From positions 62,001 through 126,000 of the forward strand of contig NZ_JAJITD010000011.1 in NCBI RefSeq assembly GCF_020880815.1: a stretch of DNA of 64,000 nucleotides. Reading direction: 5' to 3'. Of this stretch, positions 1 to 8,521 are shown one piece after another. A program made the translations under genes and the position numbers. The stretch comes from Paraburkholderia sejongensis. Lineage in GTDB: Bacteria; Pseudomonadota; Gammaproteobacteria; Burkholderiales; Burkholderiaceae. The notes beneath the pieces were generated by a model. It was not told the origin of the DNA. It worked only from the letters and a program-made list of their open reading frames with translations, and did no database searches. The stretch's first letter is position 1. Every line of letters starts with the position of its first letter.

Positions 1-489
1 GACGGCAAACTCGACAAGGCGCAGATCAAACCCGCCGCCGCGAAGCTGCGCGTGCTGAGCACGAACCTGAAACAGGCGCATCAGCTGCTGAAAAACGACA
101 TCGAGCAGGCGTGGGTGTCGCCGCATCTGGCGCGCAATGCGGTGCGGCTGCCGCTGTTCGCCGCTTATCAGGAGACCTTCGATACGCTGGTCAACTTCCT
201 CGAAACGATCGACACGTTTCACGACCAGTTCGCCGCGCTCGATGCGGGCTGGCGCGAAGCGTTTCTCGCGCGACTCGCGATCCTCGTGAACACGCACCGG
301 CAACTGGCCGAGGCCGCGGATTTGCGGGTCGAGCACGAAGCGCTCGCGGCGCCGCCGTTGCAGATGGAAGATTTGCGGCAGATGACCGAGGACTTGCCGG
401 CCTCGAGTGTGTTTACCAGTGTCTATCTCGGCCATCTGACCGGCTACGGGATTATGCTGTGCCGGTTGAGCGACATGCACGCGGCGTGA
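1..489 (+). CDS. C-terminal part of an unidentified protein (truncated by the window edge)
   Basis: The reading frame is open from the first base, so the true start lies upstream. About 162 residues are visible, ending in TGA. The sequence is mostly helical, with no clear membrane segment and no catalytic motif I recognise. A GTG at 52 lies in frame but has no reason to be the start. A distant resemblance to the soluble tail of FUSC-type membrane proteins crossed my mind, but I cannot support it. The gene converges on the cupredoxin gene 75 bases away. Coding status is well supported by the open frame; function is unknown. Confidence 0.6.
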   Translation, partial: DGKLDKAQIKPAAAKLRVLSTNLKQAHQLLKNDIEQAWVSPHLARNAVRLPLFAAYQETFDTLVNFLETIDTFHDQFAALDAGWREAFLARLAILVNTHRQLAEAADLRVEHEALAAPPLQMEDLRQMTEDLPASSVFTSVYLGHLTGYGIMLCRLSDMHAA

Positions 490-564
490 CGGGTGCAGCA
501 ACTTGCTGCCCCATCACCTGGCGCCCTTGACGCAATGGCGGATAGGGCTTCACGGCAAGCCGGC

Positions 565-951
565 TTACTGCACCGTAATCGTGGCCTTCATATTCGGATG
601 AATGCCGCAAAAAATTTTGTACACCCCCGGCTTGTCGAATTTGAACTGGTACGTGTCGTTCTGATCGAGCGCGGCCGAGCGGAACATGCCCGCATCGTTG
701 ACGACCGTATGCGGCTCGCCGTCCAGGTTCTTCCACGTCACCGTCGTGCCGGCCTTGATGGTCAGCTCCATCGGCGTGAACATGAAGTTCTTGATCGTGA
801 TCGCGTTCGGCGTGTCAGCCACGGTCTGTGCGTGCGCGGGCATCGGCATCGACATCGTGGTCTGCGCGAGCCCGGCCCCAGCCGACATCGCAAGAATCGC
901 AAGACTGCCCAGCGCCACCGGCAACGCGCGGCTCATCAGATTGAATAACAT
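565..951 (-). CDS. Exported cupredoxin (plastocyanin-like copper protein)
   Basis: This is a 128-residue protein with an N-terminal signal peptide ending near the LAQ at residues 28-30, so it should be periplasmic. The mature part is a single cupredoxin domain. The type 1 copper ligands are visible as His81 in the GEPHTVV stretch and the Cys-x-x-His pair (CGIHP, residues 115-119), followed by Met121. A Met-rich segment (TTMSMPMPAH) precedes the domain and may bind copper loosely. The start ATG has a GAGGAG Shine-Dalgarno. It lies 38 bases downstream of the metallophosphoesterase on the same strand, so cotranscription is likely. The electron-transfer partner is unknown. Confidence 0.85.
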   Translation of the reverse strand: MLFNLMSRALPVALGSLAILAMSAGAGLAQTTMSMPMPAHAQTVADTPNAITIKNFMFTPMELTIKAGTTVTWKNLDGEPHTVVNDAGMFRSAALDQNDTYQFKFDKPGVYKIFCGIHPNMKATITVQ

Positions 952-989
952 CGCGGATCTCCTCGAGAGCGTTGAAAAAGCGCGTGCGC

Positions 990-1931
990 TCAGGCGAGCG
1001 TGGTGTCGTCGAGCGTCGCCTTCAGCGGATGACGCGCGATGCTGACGCTGGTCACGCCCAGCATCTTCGGCAACTGGCCGCTCGCCACTTTCAACGGCCC
1101 CGGGCCTTCGCCCTGACCGGCGACGGGCTGCGGATACGCGGTCGAGCGCGCGGTATGGAACGTGATGTTGCCCTCCACTTTCGTGACGATCTGATGGATA
1201 TGGCCGTTGAGTACCGTCACCGAACCGAAGCGCTTCAGATAGCTCATCGCCTGCCCGGCGTCGCCGGTGCCCCAGCCCCACGGCTCGTAGATGGTCCACA
1301 TCGGCATGTGCGCGAAGACCACCACCGGCGTGCTCGACGAGCGCCCTTTCAGATCGTTTTCGAGCCACTCGAGCTGCTCGTCGCCGAGACCGCCCAGCCC
1401 GTTCGGCTTGAAATGCATCACGTTGACGAGTCCGACGAAGTGCACGCCCTGATGATCGAAGCTGTAGTAGCCGCGGTTCTCCGATGCCTTGCCGAAGCGC
1501 TGGAAGTACTCGGTGCCGGGGCCGTCGGTCACGTCGTGCTCGCCCGGCACCGTGTGCAGTTCGGGGATCTTCAGCCCGCCCAGCAATTGCGCGGCGAGAT
1601 CGAATTCGGACGCTTTGGACAGGTGCGTGATATCGCCGGTGTGGATCGCGAGCGGCGGGCGGGCCGGCATCGCGTTGACCAGATCGATCGTCTGTTGCAG
1701 CGTGGCCGCGACGTCGGGATTCGCTTCCTTGTTGAAACCGATGTGGGAATCGCTGATCTGCAGGAACAGCGGCGCGCCGGCCGCCGAGGTGTTCTTTGCA
1801 TCGGCGGCGAGCGCCAGTTCGACCGGCGTCAGCACGCCGCCCGATAACATGAAAACGGTGCCGAGACCGCCGAACGCAAGGCATTTCAGCGCGCCGCGCC
1901 GCGCCGGATCGAATGATTGATGTGACGACAT
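990..1931 (-). CDS. Tat-exported calcineurin-like metallophosphoesterase
   Basis: A 313-residue protein. The N-terminus carries an Arg-Arg pair (residues 11-12) before a hydrophobic stretch, consistent with Tat export. The metallophosphoesterase motifs appear in order: DSHIG at 61-65, GD at 99-100, GEHD at 130-133 (the usual GNHD with Asn replaced by Glu), then HMPMW and GHIHQ near the C-terminus. The replaced Asn is unusual for the family because it normally sits in the dimetal site. The protein probably hydrolyses phosphate esters in the periplasm; the substrate is unknown. The copper protein follows it on the same strand. Confidence 0.85.
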   Translation of the reverse strand: MSSHQSFDPARRGALKCLAFGGLGTVFMLSGGVLTPVELALAADAKNTSAAGAPLFLQISDSHIGFNKEANPDVAATLQQTIDLVNAMPARPPLAIHTGDITHLSKASEFDLAAQLLGGLKIPELHTVPGEHDVTDGPGTEYFQRFGKASENRGYYSFDHQGVHFVGLVNVMHFKPNGLGGLGDEQLEWLENDLKGRSSSTPVVVFAHMPMWTIYEPWGWGTGDAGQAMSYLKRFGSVTVLNGHIHQIVTKVEGNITFHTARSTAYPQPVAGQGEGPGPLKVASGQLPKMLGVTSVSIARHPLKATLDDTTLA

Positions 1932-2050
1932 GGTGACCTCACGATAGGAATTCGCAGAACCGCAGCCGGTTCGTGAGGCATGACTGGCGTCGTGGGAGTT
2001 TTATTCCCGGGTGGCAGAGGGTTTTTTGGAGCGGCGCTAAACGGGCCGAA

Positions 2051-3016
2051 CTAGCCGTTCACCGCCGCAACGATCCGTGCGCGCATCGCGGCATCCGGCA
2101 GCGGCCCCGAGCCGGCGCGCACGTTATCCGCCATATATTGCGGCCGCCCGGTGCCGGGAATCACGACCGTCACCGCCGGATGCGCGAGCACGAACTTCAG
2201 CAGCAGTTGCGCCCAGCTGGTGCATTCGATCTCGCCGGCCCACGCGGGCAACGGCGTTTTCATCACGCGCGCGAGCAGCCCGCCGCCGCCGAACGGCTGA
2301 TTGATCAGCGCGCCGATGCCCAGCTGCGCCGCCAGCGGCAGGATGCGCTGCTCGGCCGCGCGATCGTCGGCCGCGTAGTTGATCTGCACGAAATCGGGTT
2401 TTTCGCTGCGCATCACGGCGGCGACTTCGTCGAACGCGCTCGACGTGTAGTGCGTGATGCCGATATAGCGAATCCGGCCCTGCGCTTTCCACGCGCGCAA
2501 CGTCGCGATCTGCGTGCGCCAGTCGCGCAGATTATGGATCTGCATCAGATCGATGCGCGCCTGCTGGAAGCGCTCGAACGACTGCTCCATCTGCGCGATA
2601 CCGGCCTCGCGTCCGTCGGTCCAGACCTTGGTCGCGACGAACGCCCGGCGATGCGCGTCGAGCTGCGTGAGCAATGCGCCCGCGACCGCCTCGGACGAGC
2701 CGTACATCGGCGACGAATCGATCACCGAGCCGGCCGCCGCGAACAACACGCGCAACACGTCGGCGAGTCGCGCGCGATCGTTCGGGTCGTCGCCGACGTC
2801 GAACGTGCGCCAGGTGCCGCAGCCGATCACCGGCAGACGCTCGCCGCTCGCGGGGATCACGCGCTGGTTCATCTTCGGCAAAGTGGTCAGGTCGGGCGGG
2901 GTTTGAGCGCGCGCCGGCGGGCCATCCAGCAGCGGCGGCAACGCGAGCGCAGCCGGCACGCCGAGCGCGCCGCGCAGAAACCGGCGCCGGCTTTCGGGAG
3001 TCGATCGAAGTGTCAT
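2051..3016 (-). CDS. Tat-exported aldo/keto reductase
   Basis: A 321-residue aldo/keto reductase. The chosen ATG gives an N-terminus with a perfect twin-arginine motif (SRRRFLRG, residues 9-16) followed by a hydrophobic run, so a periplasmic location is predicted. Catalytic tetrad candidates are visible: Asp and Tyr in DSSPMYGSSE, Lys in VATKVW and His in MQIHNL. A longer frame starting 21 bases upstream would displace the Tat signal from the N-terminus and was not chosen. Exported aldo/keto reductases are known in proteobacteria, but the physiological substrate cannot be told from sequence. It stands alone between two unrelated minus-strand genes. Confidence 0.85.
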   Translation of the reverse strand: MTLRSTPESRRRFLRGALGVPAALALPPLLDGPPARAQTPPDLTTLPKMNQRVIPASGERLPVIGCGTWRTFDVGDDPNDRARLADVLRVLFAAAGSVIDSSPMYGSSEAVAGALLTQLDAHRRAFVATKVWTDGREAGIAQMEQSFERFQQARIDLMQIHNLRDWRTQIATLRAWKAQGRIRYIGITHYTSSAFDEVAAVMRSEKPDFVQINYAADDRAAEQRILPLAAQLGIGALINQPFGGGGLLARVMKTPLPAWAGEIECTSWAQLLLKFVLAHPAVTVVIPGTGRPQYMADNVRAGSGPLPDAAMRARIVAAVNG

Positions 3017-3100
3017 AGCGCGAGGCGCGCCGCGCATGCGCGCCGCCAGCAGTTCGGGAAACGCCCACGATACTGCAATCGCGCCGACGCCGCGCGTGCG

Positions 3101-3748
3101 TCATGCGTGCGCGGCAGCTTGCTCCGCTTGCTGCGCGTGCTCCGGAAACGGCTTGCGCCACGCGTCGAACTCGTTCAGCTGATCGTGCCAGCGACGCACT
3201 TCGGGGAATTCGTCGAGCGGCATCGCCGAGCTTTGCGCATACGGCAGCGTCACGCCGACCGAAAAATCCGCCACCGACAACGCATTGCCGAGCAGCCACT
3301 TGCGCCCCTTCAGATGCTGATCGAGCACCGCCGTGTGCTGGCGGAAAAAGCGTTGCGATTCGGCGACTTTCGCGTCGTCCGGCGCGCCGAGCCCGACCCA
3401 CTTCTTGATCAGGTGTTCGAAGTAAAGCGAACCCGCATGCCGGTACAGATGCTGGCTGTTCCAGCTCATCCAGCGCACCACGTCGATCTGCTGCGCCGGC
3501 TCGTGCGGCCACAGCGGCGAATCGGCGCGCTGCGCGAGATGGCAGATGATCGCGTCGGCTTCCCACAGCTTGCGCTCGCCGTCGACCAGCGTCGGCACCT
3601 TGCCGTTCGGATTGATCGCCAGATACGCGGGCTGCGTGTGCTCGCCGCGGCGCAGATCGACGAATACATAGTCGATTGGCAAGCCTAAGTATCCGGCCAC
3701 CGCGCAGGCTTTGCGCGGTGCGAGCGTTTCGGCGTAATAGAGCTTCAT
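3101..3748 (-). CDS. Glutathione S-transferase family protein
   Basis: A 215-residue cytosolic GST. The start MKLYYAE matches the first beta strand of the thioredoxin-like N-terminal domain. The conserved glutathione-contact segment NPNGKVPTL (about residues 51-59) and the following acidic EADAI segment are present. The remaining two thirds form the helical C-terminal domain. The ORF extends 21 codons upstream, but that stretch does not resemble a GST N-terminus. The upstream SRPBCC gene ends 34 bases before this start, so the three genes from the ArsR regulator onward may form one transcript. The substrate is unknown. Confidence 0.88.
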   Translation of the reverse strand: MKLYYAETLAPRKACAVAGYLGLPIDYVFVDLRRGEHTQPAYLAINPNGKVPTLVDGERKLWEADAIICHLAQRADSPLWPHEPAQQIDVVRWMSWNSQHLYRHAGSLYFEHLIKKWVGLGAPDDAKVAESQRFFRQHTAVLDQHLKGRKWLLGNALSVADFSVGVTLPYAQSSAMPLDEFPEVRRWHDQLNEFDAWRKPFPEHAQQAEQAAAHA

Positions 3749-3782
3749 GGGGACCTCGGTGTGGATGGAAGGAAGCGCTGCC

Positions 3783-4247
3783 CTACGCGCCCTCGCTCGC
3801 CAGCTCGCCAAGCAACGCGTCGAGCTTGTCGAACGCGCCGCTCCAGCCGAGCCGGTGGCCGTCGCGGGCGGCTTCGTCGAAGAACTGCGCGTGCGTGAAG
3901 TTCAGCTCGGTGCCGCCGTCGATCGGGCGCAACACGATCGTCACCAGCGACTGCCGCTCGGGCAGCGTGACCCACTGCCACGTGAACACCAGCTTGCGAT
4001 CGCGCTCGACTTCGCGGTATTCGCCGCGACAGTCGTGGGTTTCGCCGTCCAGCGTCTGGAACACGACGCGAAAGCGGCCGCCCACGCGCGGATCGGCCTC
4101 GGCGCTCAGTACCGGACCGCCGTCCGGTCCCCACCAGCGCGCCATCAGTTCGGGCCGCGTCCACGCCGCGTAGATCCGCGCCGGCGGCGCCTTCAGATGC
4201 CGCACGATCGTCAGGCTGGGTTTCTGTTCGGTCACTCGTTCGGTCAT
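3783..4247 (-). CDS. SRPBCC (AHSA1-like) domain protein
   Basis: A 154-residue single-domain START/SRPBCC protein of the activator of Hsp90 ATPase homologue 1-like type. Typical features are the early A-W-T-R-P-E segment, the MARWWGP motif and the GGRFRVVF strand. These small proteins bind hydrophobic ligands in a helix-grip cavity. The start ATG overlaps the stop of the ArsR gene by four bases (ATGA at 4244-4247), which fixes the start and implies translational coupling. ArsR plus AHSA1-like protein is a very common pairing in proteobacteria. Confidence 0.88.
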   Translation of the reverse strand: MTERVTEQKPSLTIVRHLKAPPARIYAAWTRPELMARWWGPDGGPVLSAEADPRVGGRFRVVFQTLDGETHDCRGEYREVERDRKLVFTWQWVTLPERQSLVTIVLRPIDGGTELNFTHAQFFDEAARDGHRLGWSGAFDKLDALLGELASEGA

Positions 4248-4579
4248 TCGTCCGCTCCTTCGACAAGATCGGTCAGCCGGTCCAGACTCGCGGACCAGAA
4301 GCGCTCGTAGCGCCTGAGCCACGCCATCGCCTCGGCCATCGGCGCGGCCACGAGTTCCACCGACACCGTGCGACCGCGCTTCGTGCGCGCGATCAGACCG
4401 GCCTCGCTCAACACGTCGAGATGCTTCATCACCGCCGGCAGCTTCAGCGGCAACGGCCGCGCGAGTTCGCTGATCGACAGGCCGGGCTCGCGTTCGAGAC
4501 GCGCGAGGATCGCCCGCCGCGTCGGGTCCATCAACGCGGCAAAGGTTCGGTCGAGTTGGCTGACTGGATACTTCACCAT
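4244..4579 (-). CDS. ArsR-family winged-helix regulator
   Basis: A 111-residue ArsR-type repressor. The N-terminal half contains the winged helix with the typical entry (FAALMDPTRRAIL) and the recognition segment around SELARPLPLKLPAVMKHL, then the wing (IARTKRGRTVSVEL). No metal-binding Cys pair is present, so it is not a metal sensor of the ArsR/SmtB kind. I chose the ATG at 4579; a TTG seven codons upstream is possible. It is coupled to the downstream SRPBCC gene and probably regulates its own operon. Confidence 0.85.
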   Translation of the reverse strand: MVKYPVSQLDRTFAALMDPTRRAILARLEREPGLSISELARPLPLKLPAVMKHLDVLSEAGLIARTKRGRTVSVELVAAPMAEAMAWLRRYERFWSASLDRLTDLVEGADE

Positions 4580-4664
4580 GCGGTGAACTATAGACGCCAA
4601 CTCGCCGAGGTCAAGGTCTTTTTCGTCAGCCGGGGAGAACGCGGATGCGCACCGCCGCGCAGTC

Positions 4665-6029
4665 TCAATGCTGCACTTCGCTCTCTTCGCCGTAACGCAT
4701 CCCGTGTGCGGCGATCAGCCGATACAGCGTCGCGCGCGAAACGCCGAGTTCGCGCGCGGCCTCGGCCGGGCGTCCGCGATGCCGCAACAGCGCGAGTTCG
4801 ATCGCCTGGCGCTCCGCGGTTTCGCGCGCCTGCGCGAGCGTCGCGCTCGATCTGCGCGCATGCGCGGACAATTCGAGATCGTCGGCGGTGATCGAGCGAC
4901 CTTCCGACATCACGATCGCGCGCCGCACCCGGTTGATCAGCTCGCGCACGTTGCCGGGCCAGTCGTAACCGTGCATCGCCATGATCGCGTCGGGCGAGAA
5001 GCCGTACAGCCGCCGGCTCGCATCCTTGCGAAAGCGTTCGAGCACGTACAGCGCGAGCAGTTCGATGTCCTTGCCGCGCGCGCGTAGCGGCGGCTCGTCG
5101 ATGCGCAGCACGCACAGCCGGTGGTACAGATCGGAGCGAAAGCGCCCCGCTTCGATCGCGGCCTCGATGTCGACGTGGGTCGCGCAGATGATCCGCACGT
5201 CGACCGTGATCGAGCGTTGGCTGCCGAGCCGGTCGATGGTGTTTTCCTGCAGGAAGCGCAACAGACTCGCCTGGCTCTCGTACGGCAGATCGCCGATCTC
5301 GTCGAGAAACAGCGTGCCGCCGTGCGCGCTCTCGACCCGGCCGACGCGCCGCTGATTCGCGCCGGTAAACGCGCCGCGCTCGTGGCCGAACAGTTCCGAC
5401 TGCAACAACGCCGGCGGAATCGCGCCGCAATTGATCGCGACGAACGGCGCATCGCGGCGCGCCGAACGCGCGTGAATAGCCGCCGCGGTCAGTTCCTTGC
5501 CGGTGCCCGACTCGCCGGAGATGAACACTGGCGCGTCGGTTGCCGCGACCTTGCGGATCGAGCGAAACAGCGCCAGCATCGCGTCGCAGGTGCCGATCAT
5601 TTCCCCTTCGGCGCTCGACGCATCGACCAGCGTGGGCTCGCCGAGCGAGATCATCCCGCATGCGTGACCGACGGTATCGACGATCCGCATATTGGCCGCG
5701 GGCAGTGTGACGTAATCGAAGCAGTAATCGCGCACCAGCCGGCGCATGACGGGATCGTCCAGTTGCGGGGTCTCGGCCATTGCGACCCAACCGACATTCG
5801 GCAACCCGAGGCACGACTGTAACGCGTTGGCGTCGTGCGATTCGAGCACGCTGGCGAGATCGACGAGACCGCCAGCCGGCGCCCCGTCCTGCACTGCATG
5901 ACGGATGTCGTGCGCCGAGTCGATAACCTCGATTGTCCAATCGCGTTGCCGGATATCGGCGAGCAGTTGCGCAGCGGGATCGCGCGTGAAATAGATCACG
6001 CGCCTCGGGTAGGCCTTTATTTTCTGCAT
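4665..6029 (-). CDS. VpsR-like sigma-54 enhancer-binding activator
   Basis: A 454-residue three-part regulator. Residues about 1-150 form a receiver-like VpsR-type domain. The central AAA+ domain has Walker A GESGTGKE, the sigma-54 contact loop GAFTGA and Walker B GTLFLDEIGD. The C-terminus has a Fis-type helix-turn-helix (ELGVSRATLYRLI). The ATG at 6029 has a good AGGAGAG Shine-Dalgarno, so the longer frame to 6167 was rejected. VpsR relatives control exopolysaccharide and biofilm genes, sometimes with cyclic-di-GMP; the targets here are unknown. A close but N-terminally shortened paralogue lies at 23.7-24.9 kb. Confidence 0.88.
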   Translation of the reverse strand: MQKIKAYPRRVIYFTRDPAAQLLADIRQRDWTIEVIDSAHDIRHAVQDGAPAGGLVDLASVLESHDANALQSCLGLPNVGWVAMAETPQLDDPVMRRLVRDYCFDYVTLPAANMRIVDTVGHACGMISLGEPTLVDASSAEGEMIGTCDAMLALFRSIRKVAATDAPVFISGESGTGKELTAAAIHARSARRDAPFVAINCGAIPPALLQSELFGHERGAFTGANQRRVGRVESAHGGTLFLDEIGDLPYESQASLLRFLQENTIDRLGSQRSITVDVRIICATHVDIEAAIEAGRFRSDLYHRLCVLRIDEPPLRARGKDIELLALYVLERFRKDASRRLYGFSPDAIMAMHGYDWPGNVRELINRVRRAIVMSEGRSITADDLELSAHARRSSATLAQARETAERQAIELALLRHRGRPAEAARELGVSRATLYRLIAAHGMRYGEESEVQH

Positions 6030-6316
6030 TTTTTGCTCTCCTGCTGCGCGCCGAAGCCGCTTGCCTGCCGCGTCGTTGCGGCGGTCCGCGAGCGCGTATT
6101 CAGTCCGCCTCGCGGCGGGACCTTCGGCACGGAGCAGCTTTTTTTGGGGTGGCGCACAGGCCGACAACGGCCCGATGTATGACGCATGACGAATCGATCA
6201 TACGTGGCGTTGTCGAGCCTTCCGCACGTTCTGACGATATTTGATCTTTAGTTTGGCCATGGGTATCGCGGTCTGTCGCGGGCCGTTTTCGCGCGTGCCG
6301 GCGCCCCGCCACCGAT

Positions 6317-6330
6317 TTGACATTTATCAA
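6317..6330. promoter_or_regulatory. FNR/ANR-like inverted repeat
   Basis: The sequence TTGAC-ATTT-ATCAA differs from the classical FNR/ANR half-site arrangement TTGAT-N4-ATCAA at one base. It sits about 290 bases upstream of the sigma-54 activator start. The function is inferred from the pattern only. Confidence 0.35.
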
Positions 6331-6333
6331 ACC

Positions 6334-6391
6334 GTAACCGTCGCGGGTACATATTCGGGCGTACCTGTAGGCGCTTTTGTAACCGTCGCGG
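6334..6391. repeat. Pair of 13-base direct repeats
   Basis: The 13-mer GTAACCGTCGCGG occurs at 6334-6346 and again at 6379-6391, a period of 45 bases. The copies lie just beyond the FNR-like repeat. Two copies at a fixed helical distance suggest protein binding sites, but no family is recognised. Confidence 0.5.
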
Positions 6392-6418
6392 TACTCGCCC
6401 GACGCTACTTCACGCGAC

Positions 6419-7594
6419 TCACTGCACGTTCGCCCGCAACGGCCTGAAGAAGCGGCGAATCTCGGCGGCCAGCAACGCCGGCTGTTCGAGCGCAGCGAAG
6501 TGGCCGCCCTGGGCCATCTCGCTCCATTGCACGACGTTGAAGGTCCGTTCGAGCCAACTGCGCGGCGGATGATTGATCTCGTGCGGAAAGCGCGCGAAGC
6601 CGACCGGGGTATCGATGCGCTGGCCGGCGGCGAAACGCATCGGCTGCAGACGGTTCTCCCAATACATCTGCATCGCCGGACCGATGCACTGCGTAAACCA
6701 GTACAACGAAATATTGGTCAGCAACTCGTCCTTCGTGAACACGCGTTCGATTTCGCCGCCGCAATCGCTCCACGCGCGAAACTTCTCGCCGATCCACGCG
6801 GCAAGCCCGAGCGGCGAATCGTTCAGCGCGGCGGCGACGGTCAACGGTTTGGTGCTGTGCAGATGCGCGTAGCCGCCTTCGAGCGCGGCCCAGTCGTTCT
6901 TTTCGCGCAGATAGTCGTGCTCGGCCGGTGTCAGCGGCTGGCGGGCCGCATCGATTGCCGGCTCGTACGAACTGGGCAGGAAGTTCAGGTGCACGCCGTC
7001 GACCGCATGCGGATGACGCGCGGCCAGCGCGATCGATACGCCCGCACCGAGATCGCCGCCCTGCGCGCCGAACCGCCGGTAGCCGAGGCCGCGCATCAGC
7101 GCCGCCCACAGATCCGCGACCTGAAACGCGGACATCCCCGCTTGCGCGGGCGCCGGCGAAAACGTGAAGCCAGGCAGCGACGGCGTGACGACGTCGAATG
7201 CATCGGCGGGATCGGCGCCGCATGCGGCCGGGTCACACAGCTCGTCGAGCAGCGCGCGAAACTCGCAGAACGAGCCGGGCCATCCATGCGTGATCACCAG
7301 CGGATAAGGTTTGAAGCCCGGTACGTTGCCGGCGCCGCGCCGATGCACGAAGTGCACGGTCTGGCCGTTCACGTCGGCGAGAAATTGCGGCAACTGGTTC
7401 AGCCTGCGTTCGACCTCGCGCCAGTCGAACTGGTCGGCCCAATAGGCGGCGAGTTCGCCCAGCCAGCCGGGATCGGCGCCCTGCTGCCACGCGGGCGCGG
7501 GGGTGGCGGGCGCCCAGCGGGTCGCGCGCAGGCGGCGGCGCAGATCGTCAAGCTCGCGATCGGTGATGGCAATCTCAAACGGGTCTATCTGCAT
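6419..7594 (-). CDS. Epoxide hydrolase (EHN-type alpha/beta hydrolase)
   Basis: A 391-residue protein matching microsomal-type epoxide hydrolases. Residues 1-110 form the EHN N-terminal domain (start MQIDPFEIAI). The alpha/beta-hydrolase core has the oxyanion segment HGWPGS, the nucleophile Asp in GGDLGAG and the catalytic His in GGHFAALEQP. Ring-opening Tyr candidates are present in the cap (for example the LYWFTQ segment). It converts epoxides to diols, probably in the cytoplasm as no signal peptide is seen. Such enzymes detoxify aromatic or terpene epoxides; the substrate here is unknown. The divergent neighbour is the SurE paralogue. Confidence 0.9.
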   Translation of the reverse strand: MQIDPFEIAITDRELDDLRRRLRATRWAPATPAPAWQQGADPGWLGELAAYWADQFDWREVERRLNQLPQFLADVNGQTVHFVHRRGAGNVPGFKPYPLVITHGWPGSFCEFRALLDELCDPAACGADPADAFDVVTPSLPGFTFSPAPAQAGMSAFQVADLWAALMRGLGYRRFGAQGGDLGAGVSIALAARHPHAVDGVHLNFLPSSYEPAIDAARQPLTPAEHDYLREKNDWAALEGGYAHLHSTKPLTVAAALNDSPLGLAAWIGEKFRAWSDCGGEIERVFTKDELLTNISLYWFTQCIGPAMQMYWENRLQPMRFAAGQRIDTPVGFARFPHEINHPPRSWLERTFNVVQWSEMAQGGHFAALEQPALLAAEIRRFFRPLRANVQ

Positions 7595-7735
7595 GGCGGC
7601 AAGTCCGGTAGGGATGGGCGCGAACGGTGAACGGCAGCGCGCAACGCCATCCTACCCGCGCCGGGCGAAAGCCCGATAATGAGCGTCCCACTTTTCATTT
7701 TCCGCTTGCCACTCACACGAAAGGAGATTGACGCG

Positions 7736-8515
7736 ATGTCCGCTGCCGAATCCAAACTGCCGCGCGTGCTGCTGACCAACGACGACGGGATCGACGCGCC
7801 CGGCCTCGCCGTGCTCGAAGCGGTCGCCGCGCAAATCGCGCACGAAGTCTGGGTGGTCGCGCCCGAGCACGACCAGAGCGGCACCTCGCATTCGGTCAGC
7901 CTGCACTCGCCGCTGCGGGTGAGCCGCAAGGGCGAGCGCCGCTTTGGCGTGAGCGGCACGCCCGGCGATTGCGTGGTGATGGGCGTGCGCCATCTGCTGC
8001 GCGACGCGCCGCCTTCGCTGGTGCTGTCGGGCGTCAATCGCGGCGCCAATCTGGGCGTCGAAACGATGTTTTCGGGCACTGTCGGTGCGGCGATGACGGG
8101 GCTGCTGCTGGGGCTGCCGTCGTTCGCGCTGAGCCAGGCCTTCAGCGACCGCGAGCAGGTGCGCTGGGATACCGCGCGCACGCTCGCACCCGGCGTGATC
8201 CGCCAGTTGCTGGCGATCGAGCACGCGGCGCCGACCTGTCTGAACATCAACTTCCCCGCTGTCGACGCGGCCGCCGCCGGCCCGCTTACGCTCACGCGGC
8301 AAGGGGTCGGGCTGGTCGAGGGGATCGACGTGGTGCCGCTGGTGGACCCGCGCGGCATCGACTATCACTGGCTGCGCTTTCAACGCGGCGCGCGCGTGGA
8401 CGACCCCGACAGCGAAACCGCGGCGATCGCCGCGGGCCGGGTCGCGGTCACGCCGCTCGCGTTCGAGCGCACCGACGAGGCCACCTTCGCGCGGCTCGCG
8501 GCGGCGCTGCGCTAG
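7736..8515 (+). CDS. surE: SurE-family 5'/3'-nucleotidase
   Basis: A 259-residue acid phosphatase of the SurE fold. The metal-binding signature LLTNDDGIDAPG lies at about residues 10-21, and the later PEHDQSG and SGVNRGANLG segments are also diagnostic. SurE removes phosphate from nucleoside monophosphates. An AAGGAG Shine-Dalgarno ten bases upstream fixes the ATG at 7736. The usual surE neighbours of proteobacteria (pcm, nlpD, rpoS) are absent, so this is probably a second paralogue. It converges with the following gene six bases away. Confidence 0.85.
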   Translation: MSAAESKLPRVLLTNDDGIDAPGLAVLEAVAAQIAHEVWVVAPEHDQSGTSHSVSLHSPLRVSRKGERRFGVSGTPGDCVVMGVRHLLRDAPPSLVLSGVNRGANLGVETMFSGTVGAAMTGLLLGLPSFALSQAFSDREQVRWDTARTLAPGVIRQLLAIEHAAPTCLNINFPAVDAAAAGPLTLTRQGVGLVEGIDVVPLVDPRGIDYHWLRFQRGARVDDPDSETAAIAAGRVAVTPLAFERTDEATFARLAAALR

Positions 8516-8521
8516 GCGCGT

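Larger units (their letters stand above)
6030..6418. promoter_or_regulatory. Gene-free region upstream of the VpsR-like regulator
   Basis: This 389-base stretch separates the end of the epoxide hydrolase gene from the start of the sigma-54 activator, both on the minus strand. It must hold the activator's promoter. It contains an FNR/CRP-family-like inverted repeat (6317-6330) and a 13-base direct repeat (6334-6346 and 6379-6391). I see no convincing small ORF and no clear -24/-12 promoter. Confidence 0.5.

Noticed and set aside
6241..6447. A 68-codon open frame in the gap before the VpsR-like regulator
   Set aside because: It lacks a Shine-Dalgarno, runs into the epoxide hydrolase gene and shows no family resemblance.
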